A DNA stretch of 64,000 bases from Gammaproteobacteria bacterium. GTDB lineage: Bacteria > Pseudomonadota > Gammaproteobacteria > Pseudomonadales > Ketobacteraceae. Each line of letters begins with the position of its first letter. Positions within the stretch are counted from its first letter, which is position 1. The DNA lies in assembly GCA_013178375.1 (NCBI GenBank), contig JABLXQ010000001.1, positions 124,001 through 188,000 of the forward strand, in the 5' to 3' direction. The position numbers and the translations under genes are program-made. The notes beneath the pieces were generated by a model. The model was not told where the DNA came from and did no database searches. It saw only the letters and a list, made by a program, of their open reading frames with translations. Positions 9,301 through 18,329 of this stretch are shown piece by piece.

Positions 9301-11468
9301 AAGATTTACTTCTCATTCATTACTCTGACCAATACACAAGCTCAGCTACATACGACGCCATAACTGTTACCCGTCAAACTGCGCTATACCACAAAGTATT
9401 GGAAAAGGAGGACGGCGGACTTGTTACGGAGTTCAACGCCTTCAATGGCGAGTGGTTGCTAAAGCTGATAACGGATAACGAAAAAATACGGAAAGAGCGG
9501 AAAGGGATACTTGCGGCCTATAAGCTGATTAGTATTTTGCTAGCAAGATCTAACATCACCTGGGTGCCAATGTCTGCGGCGGAGATGGTCCGCGTATCTG
9601 GAAATATTGGGCTTAATATGACCGAATCCGAGTTCTCTAGACATGTTCAAGGATATCGAAATGGTGCTATTTCTGATGATGTATTGTTTGTTGGATTCAG
9701 GGAGCCGGAACTATTTTTACTACCACTAGAGGTTAAAACAGGACACAGCTACGACCCTATTAAAGCAATAACACAAGCAAAGGAACTGGGTAGGTATTTG
9801 GCCGAGATATTAGGTAGCAATAATTTAGCGGGAAGCATCTACCGGGGGTTGTTTGTTCGTCAAGCGCTCATCCAAGTTGATAAATATCTGCTTTATAACG
9901 TGTATCCAGAAGACTACTTTCAGTCCTTACTTAAACGCAAAGAATGGTGGCTTCAAGGCGACTATAGGATTGCCATTATTGACGACTACCCAGAGGGATT
10001 CGTCGTTGCCAATCTGGAGTCCGGGCAATGTATGTCGACATCCGCAGAACTAGTAAATAACATACTAAAGCTTGAGGTCCCCTCAAGCTTTATGAAAAAG
10101 ACCATCTCTACGCCACTAAGGCAATTTCTAAATGATCCGTCAGGTACCGCGGCAGCAGCTATTGATGAGCGTTTCTTCCTACCTTGCAACCCAGCAACTA
10201 TAAGTGCCACTTTAGATCATGAAATCTATTTCGATCAAGTTAAACAGTCCGAAGAACCAGAACCGGAAAAAGAACAAATATCCGAACTTGGTACTTCAAG
10301 CAAAGATGAAATTGAACCAATCGTACCGCTGGTTAAATCGGAAGATGAATTTCTTAAGATTCTCATCGGGCATGATGTGAACCACAAATCGCCGGTCTAT
10401 TGGGAACCGACTAATACGGCGAAATTTATGAACACCAATTCCGGCATCATCGGCACAATGGGAACCGGTAAAACACAGTGTACAAAATCCGTTGTTACCC
10501 AGCTATATCGTAGTCAACATCTAAATGTCGATGGAAAGCCAATCGGCATGCTGATTTTCGATTATAAATCTGACTATGTTGACGACAAATTTCAGTCGGC
10601 TACAAACGCCAAGAAGTACAATTTATATAAGTTACCTTACAACCCTTTAAGCCTATTCGGTGACACACCGATGTTGCCAGTTCATACCGCTCGCGGTTTC
10701 TCCGAAACAATGGGTAAAGCTTTTGGATTAGGTCAAAAGCAACAGTTACGACTACGGAAATTGATTGGTGAGGCTTACGAATTAGCGGGTATAGATAAAT
10801 CCGATAAAAATACCTGGTTTAAGCCTGCGCCAACAATTAGCGATGTATGGACATTATTTATTCATCAGGAGAAAGTTGAAGAAGACTCCCTTTATGCTGC
10901 TTTAGAAAGTCTCAACGAGTTAAAGATATTTGAAGATGACGTCGGTAAATGCACGAGCCTTTACGAATTAATCGACGGTATTCGAGTCATTGAGTTGGCT
11001 GGCTATCCTCCCGAAATACAAAATCTGGTGGTGGCACTCACCTTAGACTTGTTCTATTCGCAAATGCAGAAGCAAGGTAAGCCGGAAATACGTGGCGACT
11101 ACCGTCAGATCACAAAATTGATCTTGGTAGATGAAGCAGATAACTTTATGTCTCAAGACTTTCCAAGCTTGCGTAGAATTCTAAAAGAAGGACGAGAGTA
11201 TGGGGTTGGAGTCATTCTTTCAACGCAAGATATTACTCACTTTAAAACGAAGGAGAACGATTACTCCGCATATATCCTCAGCTGGGTGGTTCATCGCGTG
11301 TCTCAAATTAAGAATCAAGACATAAAAGCTCTGTTCAATAAGGACGAAAAGTCGGAACAAGAGTATCTGATGAAAACGATTAGAGAGCTCGATAAACACT
11401 TTAGTTTATATGTAGATGGCGACAAGCTCATTACAAAAATCAGAGATACGGCTTTCTGGGAATTGTAG
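6357..11468 (+). CDS. dptH: DptH, large ATPase/helicase-like subunit of Dnd-linked restriction
   Basis: At 1703 residues this is the largest gene in the window. The C-terminal third holds a HerA/FtsK-type ATPase: Walker A GTMGTGKT near residue 1365, Walker B LILVDEAD near residue 1588, and a downstream STQD motif (VILSTQDITHF) typical of HerA sensor regions. A nuclease-like segment with LPLEVKTGH (an E-x-K signature, about residues 1122-1130) lies earlier and could be a PD-(D/E)xK fold; this is my inference. The N-terminal thousand residues are unassigned. The start may be Met1 (6357) or Met4 (6366). The gene is the catalytic core of the restriction arm protecting against unmodified DNA. AT-rich like the rest of the island. 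Confidence 0.9.
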   Translation: MRYMSGRPFEDFIVDHFHKHAKGQIFAGYKYQFRSPNSKNSHKLFHAFVKKGKQIGFIDVSGSKLAYFEVNEVKLIPIIHKEDNGIGYTENFISYLRDEVSAQNGPFLNTALLILHNSMLDTLINSSHDITVKGGIFDPESIKNSLYEYIDSSDSIDGKDISKILLDYQYDQIIDDKSSMFGFQALHDAICDGDIRFTEIALLEDPSVLNMKGQSQQVKSRLDQNKALYDKIEQVVQHYPDQLEDHLADLSSEFIQKHFLIDENVDSWKKVTFDEFLKEQERNRVQELSIVNEQSASARLVIRSKGESKSAQRERHIIIEVDAGRSDFDLRINLVGAKVQRDEIRLEIPTKTNDRYEISIAGGSKNTNITITGSIESEPKFFGLSLKRNKASECFKYRCLVVRKSWFNIDSIENIFLVNHKKKSITLQTPDTDIYVGLIDNSNKRTPLESIDQCFDVTDVGWIDFESLSNEVEQISFAIHNGTVKLAFYVEGAAATDYLTLPLIFDTDLGTKLFQNLLFGVFNQSKERVYLENKEVKANKQQMDMLKRESDWLDNDFVSVVNDDALSISDIERIAPNLGAAYAALYSYLRTENSLPSLSGWGSGYINVVTDVVEEYIQFLNAIQIDEFLESDQIKIVQIGILRTSDEEWITPFHPLVLAYYLELVQRAVSDSDESYLNLPKVTLARLTPQGLLPYIYNEDHDFSYVQAFEESSFWLRCVPQQKSDYGYIRKLVREKIREFTEAFKSLFPEPEADARPTLTINSVNNYDNHGIFEGIVDHLTHVGSKTFNIHVNLYDDAFQETEFDRFSEIASYESIKQRYGLNKGKNKDDADSIVDLLRTRVSYSKFIHSRVNEQAYAHLSFFRNNQKIEVIDVDPDERLSGICAHGLVNGEASSNDKGNYITGFGTKNVKLEDNRALNLAKLYGRLVKPARKSAFTYRKNSAIALAVNDRFKDLLERCYQSSIWTSIIDPKVTLDFFNSTKDLLLIHYSDQYTSSATYDAITVTRQTALYHKVLEKEDGGLVTEFNAFNGEWLLKLITDNEKIRKERKGILAAYKLISILLARSNITWVPMSAAEMVRVSGNIGLNMTESEFSRHVQGYRNGAISDDVLFVGFREPELFLLPLEVKTGHSYDPIKAITQAKELGRYLAEILGSNNLAGSIYRGLFVRQALIQVDKYLLYNVYPEDYFQSLLKRKEWWLQGDYRIAIIDDYPEGFVVANLESGQCMSTSAELVNNILKLEVPSSFMKKTISTPLRQFLNDPSGTAAAAIDERFFLPCNPATISATLDHEIYFDQVKQSEEPEPEKEQISELGTSSKDEIEPIVPLVKSEDEFLKILIGHDVNHKSPVYWEPTNTAKFMNTNSGIIGTMGTGKTQCTKSVVTQLYRSQHLNVDGKPIGMLIFDYKSDYVDDKFQSATNAKKYNLYKLPYNPLSLFGDTPMLPVHTARGFSETMGKAFGLGQKQQLRLRKLIGEAYELAGIDKSDKNTWFKPAPTISDVWTLFIHQEKVEEDSLYAALESLNELKIFEDDVGKCTSLYELIDGIRVIELAGYPPEIQNLVVALTLDLFYSQMQKQGKPEIRGDYRQITKLILVDEADNFMSQDFPSLRRILKEGREYGVGVILSTQDITHFKTKENDYSAYILSWVVHRVSQIKNQDIKALFNKDEKSEQEYLMKTIRELDKHFSLYVDGDKLITKIRDTAFWEL

Positions 11469-11498
11469 TAGCACTCCAAAAAGAACCACGGAATATCT

Positions 11499-12026
11499 AT
11501 GGACCTCGACACTCACAAATCTACTTTAGGCGCATGCATCTGGATGCTAATTGGGTCTTTTCTACCTATTGTTGTGGATTCGACTCTTCGTGTAATGCTT
11601 TTAGATTTCAAATTTTTTGAAGCATTCCAGGAGAATATTAAGGGCGGTGAAGTATTCCTTTTTACTTCCGCATTAATTACACCATTTTTTTGGTTGTTAA
11701 TAAAATCCGTTACTACAAAACGGAGTTTCACTTTGAGGTATTTCGGCTGGGTCTTTACATTCTCGTTAGTTTCCTTTTTTGGCGGACTAGTATTTTTTTG
11801 TTACTTTCGCATTGGCAGGGTTTTGGCTGAAAGTAATCCAACGATTTCGAATTTATTTCAATTCAATTTTGGATATTGGGCTATTGCAATATATGTTGCC
11901 TCCTTATTGATTTGGTACTATTCAACGTATTACGAATGCAAGCCCATCCCCGACTATGACAACATTCGACTTACGCAGCAAAATGCACTCAAAGCATCGT
12001 TTAATAAACTTAAGAGCCGGTCATGA
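11499..12026 (+). CDS. Small four-helix membrane protein in the Dnd/Dpt island
   Basis: A 175-residue protein with four predicted membrane segments (about residues 12-35, 52-70, 82-104 and 122-142) separated by short polar loops and a basic C-terminal tail (LKASFNKLKSRS). No family is recognised. It starts 30 bases after dptH and its stop overlaps the start of the next gene (ATGA, 12023-12026), so it is translated as part of the dpt operon. A membrane protein is not part of the described DptFGH or DndBCDE sets; membrane anchoring of the complex or an abortive-infection effector are possibilities, neither proven. Confidence 0.8.
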   Translation: MDLDTHKSTLGACIWMLIGSFLPIVVDSTLRVMLLDFKFFEAFQENIKGGEVFLFTSALITPFFWLLIKSVTTKRSFTLRYFGWVFTFSLVSFFGGLVFFCYFRIGRVLAESNPTISNLFQFNFGYWAIAIYVASLLIWYYSTYYECKPIPDYDNIRLTQQNALKASFNKLKSRS

Positions 12027-13207
12027 ATACACATAAAATTGAGTTCGATGCAATTAAAGTGTCACAGCCCATTGGGGAATTCTATTGTGGTGTAATGAAT
12101 GCGCCAGATTTGGTTGCAATTTCTGAAGCCGATGTCCGTCGATTGGAATCGAATGATTTAGACAACTATCTCGGAATACAGCGGCCTCTGAAGCCAAATA
12201 GAGTCAAACAAATCAACAGCTACATTCGACATATTGATGCTACTTTTCCAAATTCAATTATTGTAGCCATAAAGGCTGAGTATGTTACTTGGGATGAGAC
12301 CAGAAAAACTTTGACCATCGATTGTGGTGCCAATGACAAAGAGAGAGTGGCACTTATTTTGGACGGGCAACACCGCCTTGCCGGATTTGATAGTTCTAAT
12401 TCTCGGTTCAAATCTACCGGCGGGGAAGAATGCATATTTCAACTTTTAGTAACAATTTTTGTAGAAGCTGACATTTCAACCCAGGCAGGTATATTTGCGA
12501 CGGTTAATCTTGCACAAACGAAGGTGAATAAGAGTTTGGTATATGACTTGGAATCGCTAGCAGCTGCACGAAGCCCAGAAAGAACCTGCCATGACATAGC
12601 TGTTCTCTTTAATTCAGATGAATCTGGCCCCCTCTATAGATCCATTAAAAGACTCGGTGTTGCGACATCAGGTATAAAGGGAGAATTTCTAACGCAGGCT
12701 GCTTTTGTCGAAAATTTAGTAAAACTTATTAGCCCTGATCCTACTTCAGATAAAAACATATTACTTTCTAATAGCCGTAGCCGGTTTTTAGGAAAAAATA
12801 AGGACCTCGGATATCTAGATAGCGAAAGCCTGAGTAAATATTTCTTCAGAAAAGCATTTATTGAGAAAAAAGATGAGGTAATCGCTGCAAATTTAAGTAA
12901 CTACTTCACTGCAGTGCAAAGAAAATGGCCCGAAGCTTGGAATAAGAATGATAAAAAATCCTCGCTGAACAAAACAATTGGATTTAACGCTCTCATGCGA
13001 ATCTTCCGCGATGTGTATTTGTCATTGGCGACGCCACCCTCAAACTGGAGCAAAGTATTCTCGACGAACGATTATTACTCTGTAATTAGCACATCAAATG
13101 TCTCTAGCAACTATTTTTTTGAACTAGATCCAACAACCAAGAGCGCGGGAGCAATCTATAAAGCGATTAAGGAATCCATAGCTTTGGCCCCAACTGAGTC
13201 GTTGTAA
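12023..13207 (+). CDS. DGQHR-domain protein, DndB-related
   Basis: The signature DGQHR is at residues 114-118 in the context LILDGQHRLAGF, preceded by RPLKPNRVKQINSYI, which corresponds to the ParB-like N-terminal part of the DndB/DGQHR family. DndB is the regulator of dnd transcription in Salmonella, so a second DGQHR protein next to the dpt operon may be a regulatory or sensing partner. It is clearly divergent from the dndB at 17088-18185. It overlaps the membrane-protein gene upstream by four bases and ends one base before the convergent dndE. Function is inferred from family only. Confidence 0.85.
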   Translation: MNTHKIEFDAIKVSQPIGEFYCGVMNAPDLVAISEADVRRLESNDLDNYLGIQRPLKPNRVKQINSYIRHIDATFPNSIIVAIKAEYVTWDETRKTLTIDCGANDKERVALILDGQHRLAGFDSSNSRFKSTGGEECIFQLLVTIFVEADISTQAGIFATVNLAQTKVNKSLVYDLESLAAARSPERTCHDIAVLFNSDESGPLYRSIKRLGVATSGIKGEFLTQAAFVENLVKLISPDPTSDKNILLSNSRSRFLGKNKDLGYLDSESLSKYFFRKAFIEKKDEVIAANLSNYFTAVQRKWPEAWNKNDKKSSLNKTIGFNALMRIFRDVYLSLATPPSNWSKVFSTNDYYSVISTSNVSSNYFFELDPTTKSAGAIYKAIKESIALAPTESL

Positions 13208-13208
13208 A

Positions 13209-13553
13209 CTACAGGATATTGCATAGCGCGGTTAGATTTTTCTTTGTTTCGATTATGGTAGCTCCGTCGTCTACGTGACTACCCCACGCCCGATAAAGCC
13301 CTTGCCTATCTAGCCCCGGATACTTATCTCGCAAGAGCATTTCTACAATATCTCCATATTCGCCCAGCCATGAAGTTTTATCCAATTCACGTTGCTTCAG
13401 GACTATTTCTTCACCGGAGTAATGATGGCCACGCTCAATCGACACAAAAAATGCTAATCGCGCTCCAACATTCACTGTTAAGCCTGTATTGTTCTGTAGC
13501 CGCTTAAGTGATGTGAAGGCTTTATCAGATATCCGCATTTTATTTGGCAACAT
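13209..13553 (-). CDS. dndE: DndE, DNA-binding phosphorothioation protein
   Basis: A 114-residue protein beginning MLPNKMRISDKAFTSLKRLQ. The N-terminal KMRISDKAxxxLKxLxxxTGLTxNVxARLAF pattern and the length are those of DndE, a tetrameric protein that binds nicked double-stranded DNA within the DndCDE modification complex. It starts 11 bases after dndD, preceded by an AAAGG element. It is the last gene of dndBCDE and abuts the convergent DGQHR gene with a single base between the stop codons, leaving no room for a terminator on either strand. Confidence 0.9.
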   Translation of the reverse strand: MLPNKMRISDKAFTSLKRLQNNTGLTVNVGARLAFFVSIERGHHYSGEEIVLKQRELDKTSWLGEYGDIVEMLLRDKYPGLDRQGLYRAWGSHVDDGATIIETKKNLTALCNIL

Positions 13554-13564
13554 ACTTTACGCCT

Positions 13565-15550
13565 TTATCTCCAAAAATAGCCTTCATTATAATAAGAACA
13601 TCCTTGATCAGGATCGTAATCTACCGAGAATGCGTGAGATGTTTCGGGTGAAAGTGCACTGTAGAAATCCTCATCTATCTCTGTATCAGTAGAAAGTATT
13701 AAAACTTGATGGCTCGCAGTAGGAAAATAGTTATTAACTAAATTGGCACGATGTTTTGAGTCTAATCGCCCGAGAGGCGTGTCAATTATTATCGGAAGAT
13801 TTTTACCTGATGTTCTCCCCAAAGCTTCCAGCATCGCAATAGCATAGATCTGTTTTTCGCCAGCGGACAATTTTTTCCTATTAATTGTATTTCCGTGTTT
13901 ATCAAATAAATCAACTGAGAAATTTTCTGGATTTATCTTTGCTTGAATATTCATGTCCTCCTTCCGTACAAGCTTACAGAAAGACTTAATAAATTCATCT
14001 TCGAGGATTGAAATCTTTCTTTTCTTAGTTAGCTCGCCAAATTCCTCTAGCATCTCTCTAGTTTTCGAAGCAAGCTCCACGCCCTGCCCATGAGATAAAG
14101 AAACAGTATATTTATCACCCAAATCACGTAGGCGTCGGAGATTTTCCATCGCTAATCGCAGATAGTGCTTTGCATCATCTCTTGCCGAATCAAGCTTTAT
14201 AGAAATTTCACCGAGTCTTTGCTGCAGTATCGCCAGTTCAGACAAGACATCATCTAACCGTGCCTGATCTGGCGCTCTGGCAATAGCTATTGATAGCGAC
14301 GACAGTTCATCTTCAATTTTTTCTAATTCCTGCCCAAGCTTTTTCAACCGACTAACCTGCTTCGGCACGTAACTTTCTATAGTTGAATTCAGCTTATTGA
14401 AAGAACTATCAGAGATGTCATGGACTATTTTGGAATCCTTACTTTTATCTCGCAAATTAAAGAAGGCGCCATCAATAGCTGAATCAATCGTTGGCTTACA
14501 GGAAGAGCCAAGCTCCTTTGCGAGTTGTGACCTAAGAGCCTGAATATGTTTTTCAAGCTTTTCGCGGGTAGCGATTCTTTCCTTAGTTTCTTTTTCAGAT
14601 GCTAAGTTTTTCTGCAGCCTTTTAAGGCTCCTCGTGGCAAGTGCAAGTGGCAAGGAATCAGAAAAAAGATCCTGCATTTCCGCAATGAGTTTTCTTTTTT
14701 CCTTTATAAGATGCTCACTTTTTAGTTCTGCCGCTTCGCGAGATCTCGCCCACGCCCCGCCCAAATCATTTATCCTCAAGTTTACTGCAGCAATATCCTT
14801 CTGCGTTGCTACTTCTATTGTTTTTAACTCTTCAATTTCGCTAAGTTTTCTCTGATATGTACTGTAATTTTCTGCATACAGCTCCTCTAGCTGCTTAATC
14901 TCAGCTTTTATTTCTTTAGGTAGTTTTGTTTGGGTGTTATCACGCAAATATATCCCCAAATCAGCTCTTAATCGTTCGATGATATCCAGACCTAACAAGC
15001 GATTGATAGCGTCTATCAGCGCTTCGCTTGTGTCATCCTCGGCTAGTTCCGCAATTTTTTCCCCATCGAAAAAGAACAAGTCAGAGACACCAATAGGAGC
15101 CAGTTCATTTAGGAAGCTTTGTTTTTGTTCCTCATTCAGTTCAGATAAATTGTCTTTATCCTGGAAAATTTCCAGGTGCTCGACAACTTTACTGCCTTTT
15201 CTTTCCCAGGCTCGCTTTATGCTAATTTCACTGACTTTTCCATTTTTTCCATAGCTGAATCTAAGCCCCACTTCTGCTGAATACGGTGCAAGCTCGTTGG
15301 AAGGTGGTTTATGAATTAAATCCGATAGCTGTTGATGATAAGCATGCAGAGAAATATTGCGGCCGAAGCTTTGCCGCCCATAGAGCGCCAATCTGACGGC
15401 GGTTAATGTTGTCGTTTTTCCCGCTCCGTTGAGCCCGCCAAACAAAATAATTGGACGTTTTCGACCATATTTAACTCTCGGAGTGAGGTCAATCTCATGG
15501 TGTCCTCTGAAAACTCCAACGTTGTTCAAGTACAAAGAATTTATAATCAT
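13565..15550 (-). CDS. dndD: DndD, SMC/Rad50-like ATPase
   Basis: A 661-residue ABC-type ATPase. Walker A GGLNGAGKT is at residues 38-46; the central 400 residues are a long coiled coil; the C-terminal lobe has the signature KLSAGEKQ and Walker B LPIIIDTPLGRLDS. This layout matches DndD, which uses ATP to support nicking or topological changes during sulfur insertion by the DndCDE complex. The gene begins two bases after the end of dndC. No Zn-hook CxxC is evident in the coiled coil, as usual for DndD. Confidence 0.95.
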   Translation of the reverse strand: MIINSLYLNNVGVFRGHHEIDLTPRVKYGRKRPIILFGGLNGAGKTTTLTAVRLALYGRQSFGRNISLHAYHQQLSDLIHKPPSNELAPYSAEVGLRFSYGKNGKVSEISIKRAWERKGSKVVEHLEIFQDKDNLSELNEEQKQSFLNELAPIGVSDLFFFDGEKIAELAEDDTSEALIDAINRLLGLDIIERLRADLGIYLRDNTQTKLPKEIKAEIKQLEELYAENYSTYQRKLSEIEELKTIEVATQKDIAAVNLRINDLGGAWARSREAAELKSEHLIKEKRKLIAEMQDLFSDSLPLALATRSLKRLQKNLASEKETKERIATREKLEKHIQALRSQLAKELGSSCKPTIDSAIDGAFFNLRDKSKDSKIVHDISDSSFNKLNSTIESYVPKQVSRLKKLGQELEKIEDELSSLSIAIARAPDQARLDDVLSELAILQQRLGEISIKLDSARDDAKHYLRLAMENLRRLRDLGDKYTVSLSHGQGVELASKTREMLEEFGELTKKRKISILEDEFIKSFCKLVRKEDMNIQAKINPENFSVDLFDKHGNTINRKKLSAGEKQIYAIAMLEALGRTSGKNLPIIIDTPLGRLDSKHRANLVNNYFPTASHQVLILSTDTEIDEDFYSALSPETSHAFSVDYDPDQGCSYYNEGYFWR

Positions 15551-15552
15551 GT

Positions 15553-17091
15553 TTACAACTTCTCATACTCAGAGGTTAATTTTTTTAGCTCTTCGTCATA
15601 ACCTGCTTTGAGCACTTTTATACCCGGCTTGTGTCTGTTTGCTTCATTTTTACTATTGATCTCGTCCAATGATCCCCAGTCTTGATTTAACAGACTATTA
15701 ATCTGTCCAAAGAGACCTTTTCTCCGGCTTAACCCATCCATTGAGTGTTCGAGTTCGATCAATTTCATGGCCAATTCGTGAGGTGTTTCGTATTTCTGAC
15801 CGAGCTCTTTCAACAAGTCTGCGTCTACTTGTGTAAACGTGCCCGCTTCTTTGTCTGGCCAATCTAGATCCCTTCCGTAAACTTCACGATATATTCCCGG
15901 TAAGGAGTCAGCCCAATCTGGCTCATTAGGATCAAACATCCATTCGCGGCGTATTGCATAAAGTTCTTCTACTCGAATGAGAGTTATCTTTCGACCCTCG
16001 TCATTAAGCTTCTTCTCTATAGTGAGTAGTTCTTTTAGCCATTTTTGACGCTGCTCTAGCCAGTACGGACCCGGTATTGTTTTTACTTCAAGCTCTGAAC
16101 TTTCATCAGTGCTTTTGCGCGCATACTGCACCTTACCTGTTCTTCGTTTGAAATTTCGATACTTTTCCTTTTCATCAGGGTCTGTGCTTCTATATAACTT
16201 GTTCCGGAATTTCTTCAGATCTAGAAGCCATGTCTCACCCGATTCTATCAGTCCATCTATCGCTCGATCTTTAGTTACTACAGTGCAGGTCCAACATCCA
16301 AACCGTGAATTCCCACATGACGGTGTTTTAGTATCAATAACTAGCGGGCATTCTCCAGCATTCGAGCCTTTATATAGTTCAAAGAGCTCGAAATGGTCTC
16401 CACCCCAAGGAGCAGGTGCGCCAAGCAAGTACATCCAGACATCATCGAATGACCAGCTTTCGATTGGCATGTATGTAAATGCGCCGGGCAGAGATGAATG
16501 CCGCGATAGCTTGCTGCCTTCAATTTTATGTTTCGCTATGACTTGAGCTCGCGACGCACTTTCATCGCTACGTGCGCCCAGGACTACAACAACTTCACCA
16601 AAGCGCGTAACTTTATCCAAGATGAATTCGCTAACAGGATCAATTTTCATCCGCTCAGTACACCAGCGGAACTGCTGTGTCGGAGCTGGATAACCTTTTC
16701 CAAGCAAATTTGTCCAAAAGGATTGCTCCATTTTAGGAACAACAATGTGAGCGCTTATTGGAAGGCTTTCTCGTGGAGCACTTTTGTTGATCTGGTCAAT
16801 TGTCGAGGTAATCATATCCACGACCATTGGTGTTTCAACAAGGGTATCTGACGAGACAACATATATATGCTTGCGACGTTCGTTTGGCTCTAATTTCTGC
16901 AACGCGGTGTAAATCAAAGACAACACAGCAGTACTATCTTTTCCGCCACTAAACCCAATAACCCAAGGCTTGAGATCTTCGAGATAGAGGGATTGAATTT
17001 CACTAATAAGTTCTAGTAGTGGCCTACCTGTGATGGTAGTGCTTTCGAGCATTAGGTCTTGTGATGGGTATAAAGTCTTATTCTTGCTCAT
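15553..17091 (-). CDS. dndC: DndC, PAPS-reductase-like sulfur transferase
   Basis: The PP-loop SGGKDS is at residues 48-53 of the 512-residue product, followed by a cysteine-rich Fe-S region (SCGNSRFGCWTCTVV). DndC activates the DNA backbone with ATP and receives sulfur from a cysteine desulfurase (DndA or IscS). The frame is open to 17253, but the ATG at 17091 overlaps the dndB stop codon (ATGA) and gives MSKNKTLYPSQ, so it is taken as the real start. No dndA is present in the island; a housekeeping IscS elsewhere would have to supply sulfur. Confidence 0.95.
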   Translation of the reverse strand: MSKNKTLYPSQDLMLESTTITGRPLLELISEIQSLYLEDLKPWVIGFSGGKDSTAVLSLIYTALQKLEPNERRKHIYVVSSDTLVETPMVVDMITSTIDQINKSAPRESLPISAHIVVPKMEQSFWTNLLGKGYPAPTQQFRWCTERMKIDPVSEFILDKVTRFGEVVVVLGARSDESASRAQVIAKHKIEGSKLSRHSSLPGAFTYMPIESWSFDDVWMYLLGAPAPWGGDHFELFELYKGSNAGECPLVIDTKTPSCGNSRFGCWTCTVVTKDRAIDGLIESGETWLLDLKKFRNKLYRSTDPDEKEKYRNFKRRTGKVQYARKSTDESSELEVKTIPGPYWLEQRQKWLKELLTIEKKLNDEGRKITLIRVEELYAIRREWMFDPNEPDWADSLPGIYREVYGRDLDWPDKEAGTFTQVDADLLKELGQKYETPHELAMKLIELEHSMDGLSRRKGLFGQINSLLNQDWGSLDEINSKNEANRHKPGIKVLKAGYDEELKKLTSEYEKL

Positions 17092-18185
17092 CTTCCAATT
17101 AACTCTTCTAATGCTTTGTTTTCGGCCGATAAGGGCACGCCTAGCGCCTGCCTTATATGGTTTGCAGTTAACGCTACGTTCGCCCGCGCTTTGCTCAGCT
17201 TTCCATACATCAGCGCTCGTCCTTCCCAAACTGTTGTATTGGATCGGGACCAATCGATAGTTTGAAGTTTCCTTAAATCCTTTTCCCAGCTTTTTGGGTT
17301 ATTTATAAGTAAGTCTGCCCCGGCTGCTCCGAGAGCTTGGAGGGTCACCCCGTGGGCATGAACGTAGTTTTGGCGAAGTTCTGCTGTACTTATTTTTTTA
17401 TTCTCCGCAGCTGTCCAGTCAGGAATATTTTGGCACACCAGATTCCAGTATTTCGCGGCAAGCTCTTTTTCGTATTCGTTGACAGACTCTTTTGCCGATT
17501 TACGTAGCAGACTCCTATTTGCCATTTTGATACTACTTAATGTAAATAGCTTGGTGCTTCGATTGGATAAGCTGGATTTCTCCATATCTGTAAGTCGGCC
17601 AAAACATCCAACGTTCGCTACAACATATCGCGCTAATTCAGCGCACGAATCCCGATGGTCATATAGCGTACTTAAAGAATCGTTCGGTCGAACTGCATAT
17701 TTATTGAGGTCAGCAAACATTTGCTGGCTTCGTCTCAAGCCTTCGTCGACAAAAAATAGAACAGGTATATGGTCATGCCCCAGTTCATGTGCTTCTTTGA
17801 TGGCCTCAGCAATCGCAGCCCTTCTGTGTTGCCCATCGTTAATTAATATGTGTGCATCCATCGACACCGTCAGCATGCCAATGTTAACTGCAGGGCCGGT
17901 ATCAGCCATTGGTTCAAAGTGGACCTGCTCATCTACCGAGGCAGTAATTGCTGATAACGTGTAATTGGTGGGATTGTTAATTAGATATTCCGATATTTCT
18001 GGAATGCGACTTCTATTTAAGACGCGTTGTGCTCTCAATTCGGCCGGGACTTCGTCTTCATCAAATACGAATATCTTAGGAATAAGCCTCATGGGGCACA
18101 TGGCTATGTAACACGGGCGACCTGCTTGTACACCCCGGACGGCCGGGAAGGTGTGGTTGTATTCATCGACTAATGTTTTTGCCAT
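17088..18185 (-). CDS. dndB: DndB, DGQHR-domain regulator of phosphorothioation
   Basis: First gene of dndBCDE. The DGQHR motif is at residues 117-121 (ILINDGQHRRAAI), the hallmark of DndB, shown in other bacteria to repress the dnd promoter and influence modification frequency. The frame opens at 18227, but the ATG at 18185 (MAKTLVDEYNHTF) is preceded by AAGGA at about seven bases, and the family starts near this point. The product is 365 residues. The stop overlaps the dndC ATG. The upstream 18186-18330 segment is AT-rich and should contain the promoter and any autoregulatory site. Confidence 0.93.
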   Translation of the reverse strand: MAKTLVDEYNHTFPAVRGVQAGRPCYIAMCPMRLIPKIFVFDEDEVPAELRAQRVLNRSRIPEISEYLINNPTNYTLSAITASVDEQVHFEPMADTGPAVNIGMLTVSMDAHILINDGQHRRAAIAEAIKEAHELGHDHIPVLFFVDEGLRRSQQMFADLNKYAVRPNDSLSTLYDHRDSCAELARYVVANVGCFGRLTDMEKSSLSNRSTKLFTLSSIKMANRSLLRKSAKESVNEYEKELAAKYWNLVCQNIPDWTAAENKKISTAELRQNYVHAHGVTLQALGAAGADLLINNPKSWEKDLRKLQTIDWSRSNTTVWEGRALMYGKLSKARANVALTANHIRQALGVPLSAENKALEELIGR

Positions 18186-18329
18186 CTTCCAATCCTTGTG
18201 AAGTTTGTTTGGCATAATACATAACAAAAAGACAAGGCGAAAGGCAAAAAAGCGTCACATGCCCACATTTGGAAGTCAAAAATAACATTCAAGTAGCTAG
18301 CAACAACGGAATCAGCAAAATCTGATGTG
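18186..18329 (-). promoter_or_regulatory. Upstream region of dndBCDE
   Basis: This AT-rich stretch must carry the leftward dnd promoter. Only the ribosome site AAGGA just before 18185 is clear; TTATGT/TATTAT-like elements occur 20-40 bases upstream of it but no -35/-10 pair is convincing. The compositional change to GC-rich DNA at about 18.33 kb marks the right edge of the island. Confidence 0.4.
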
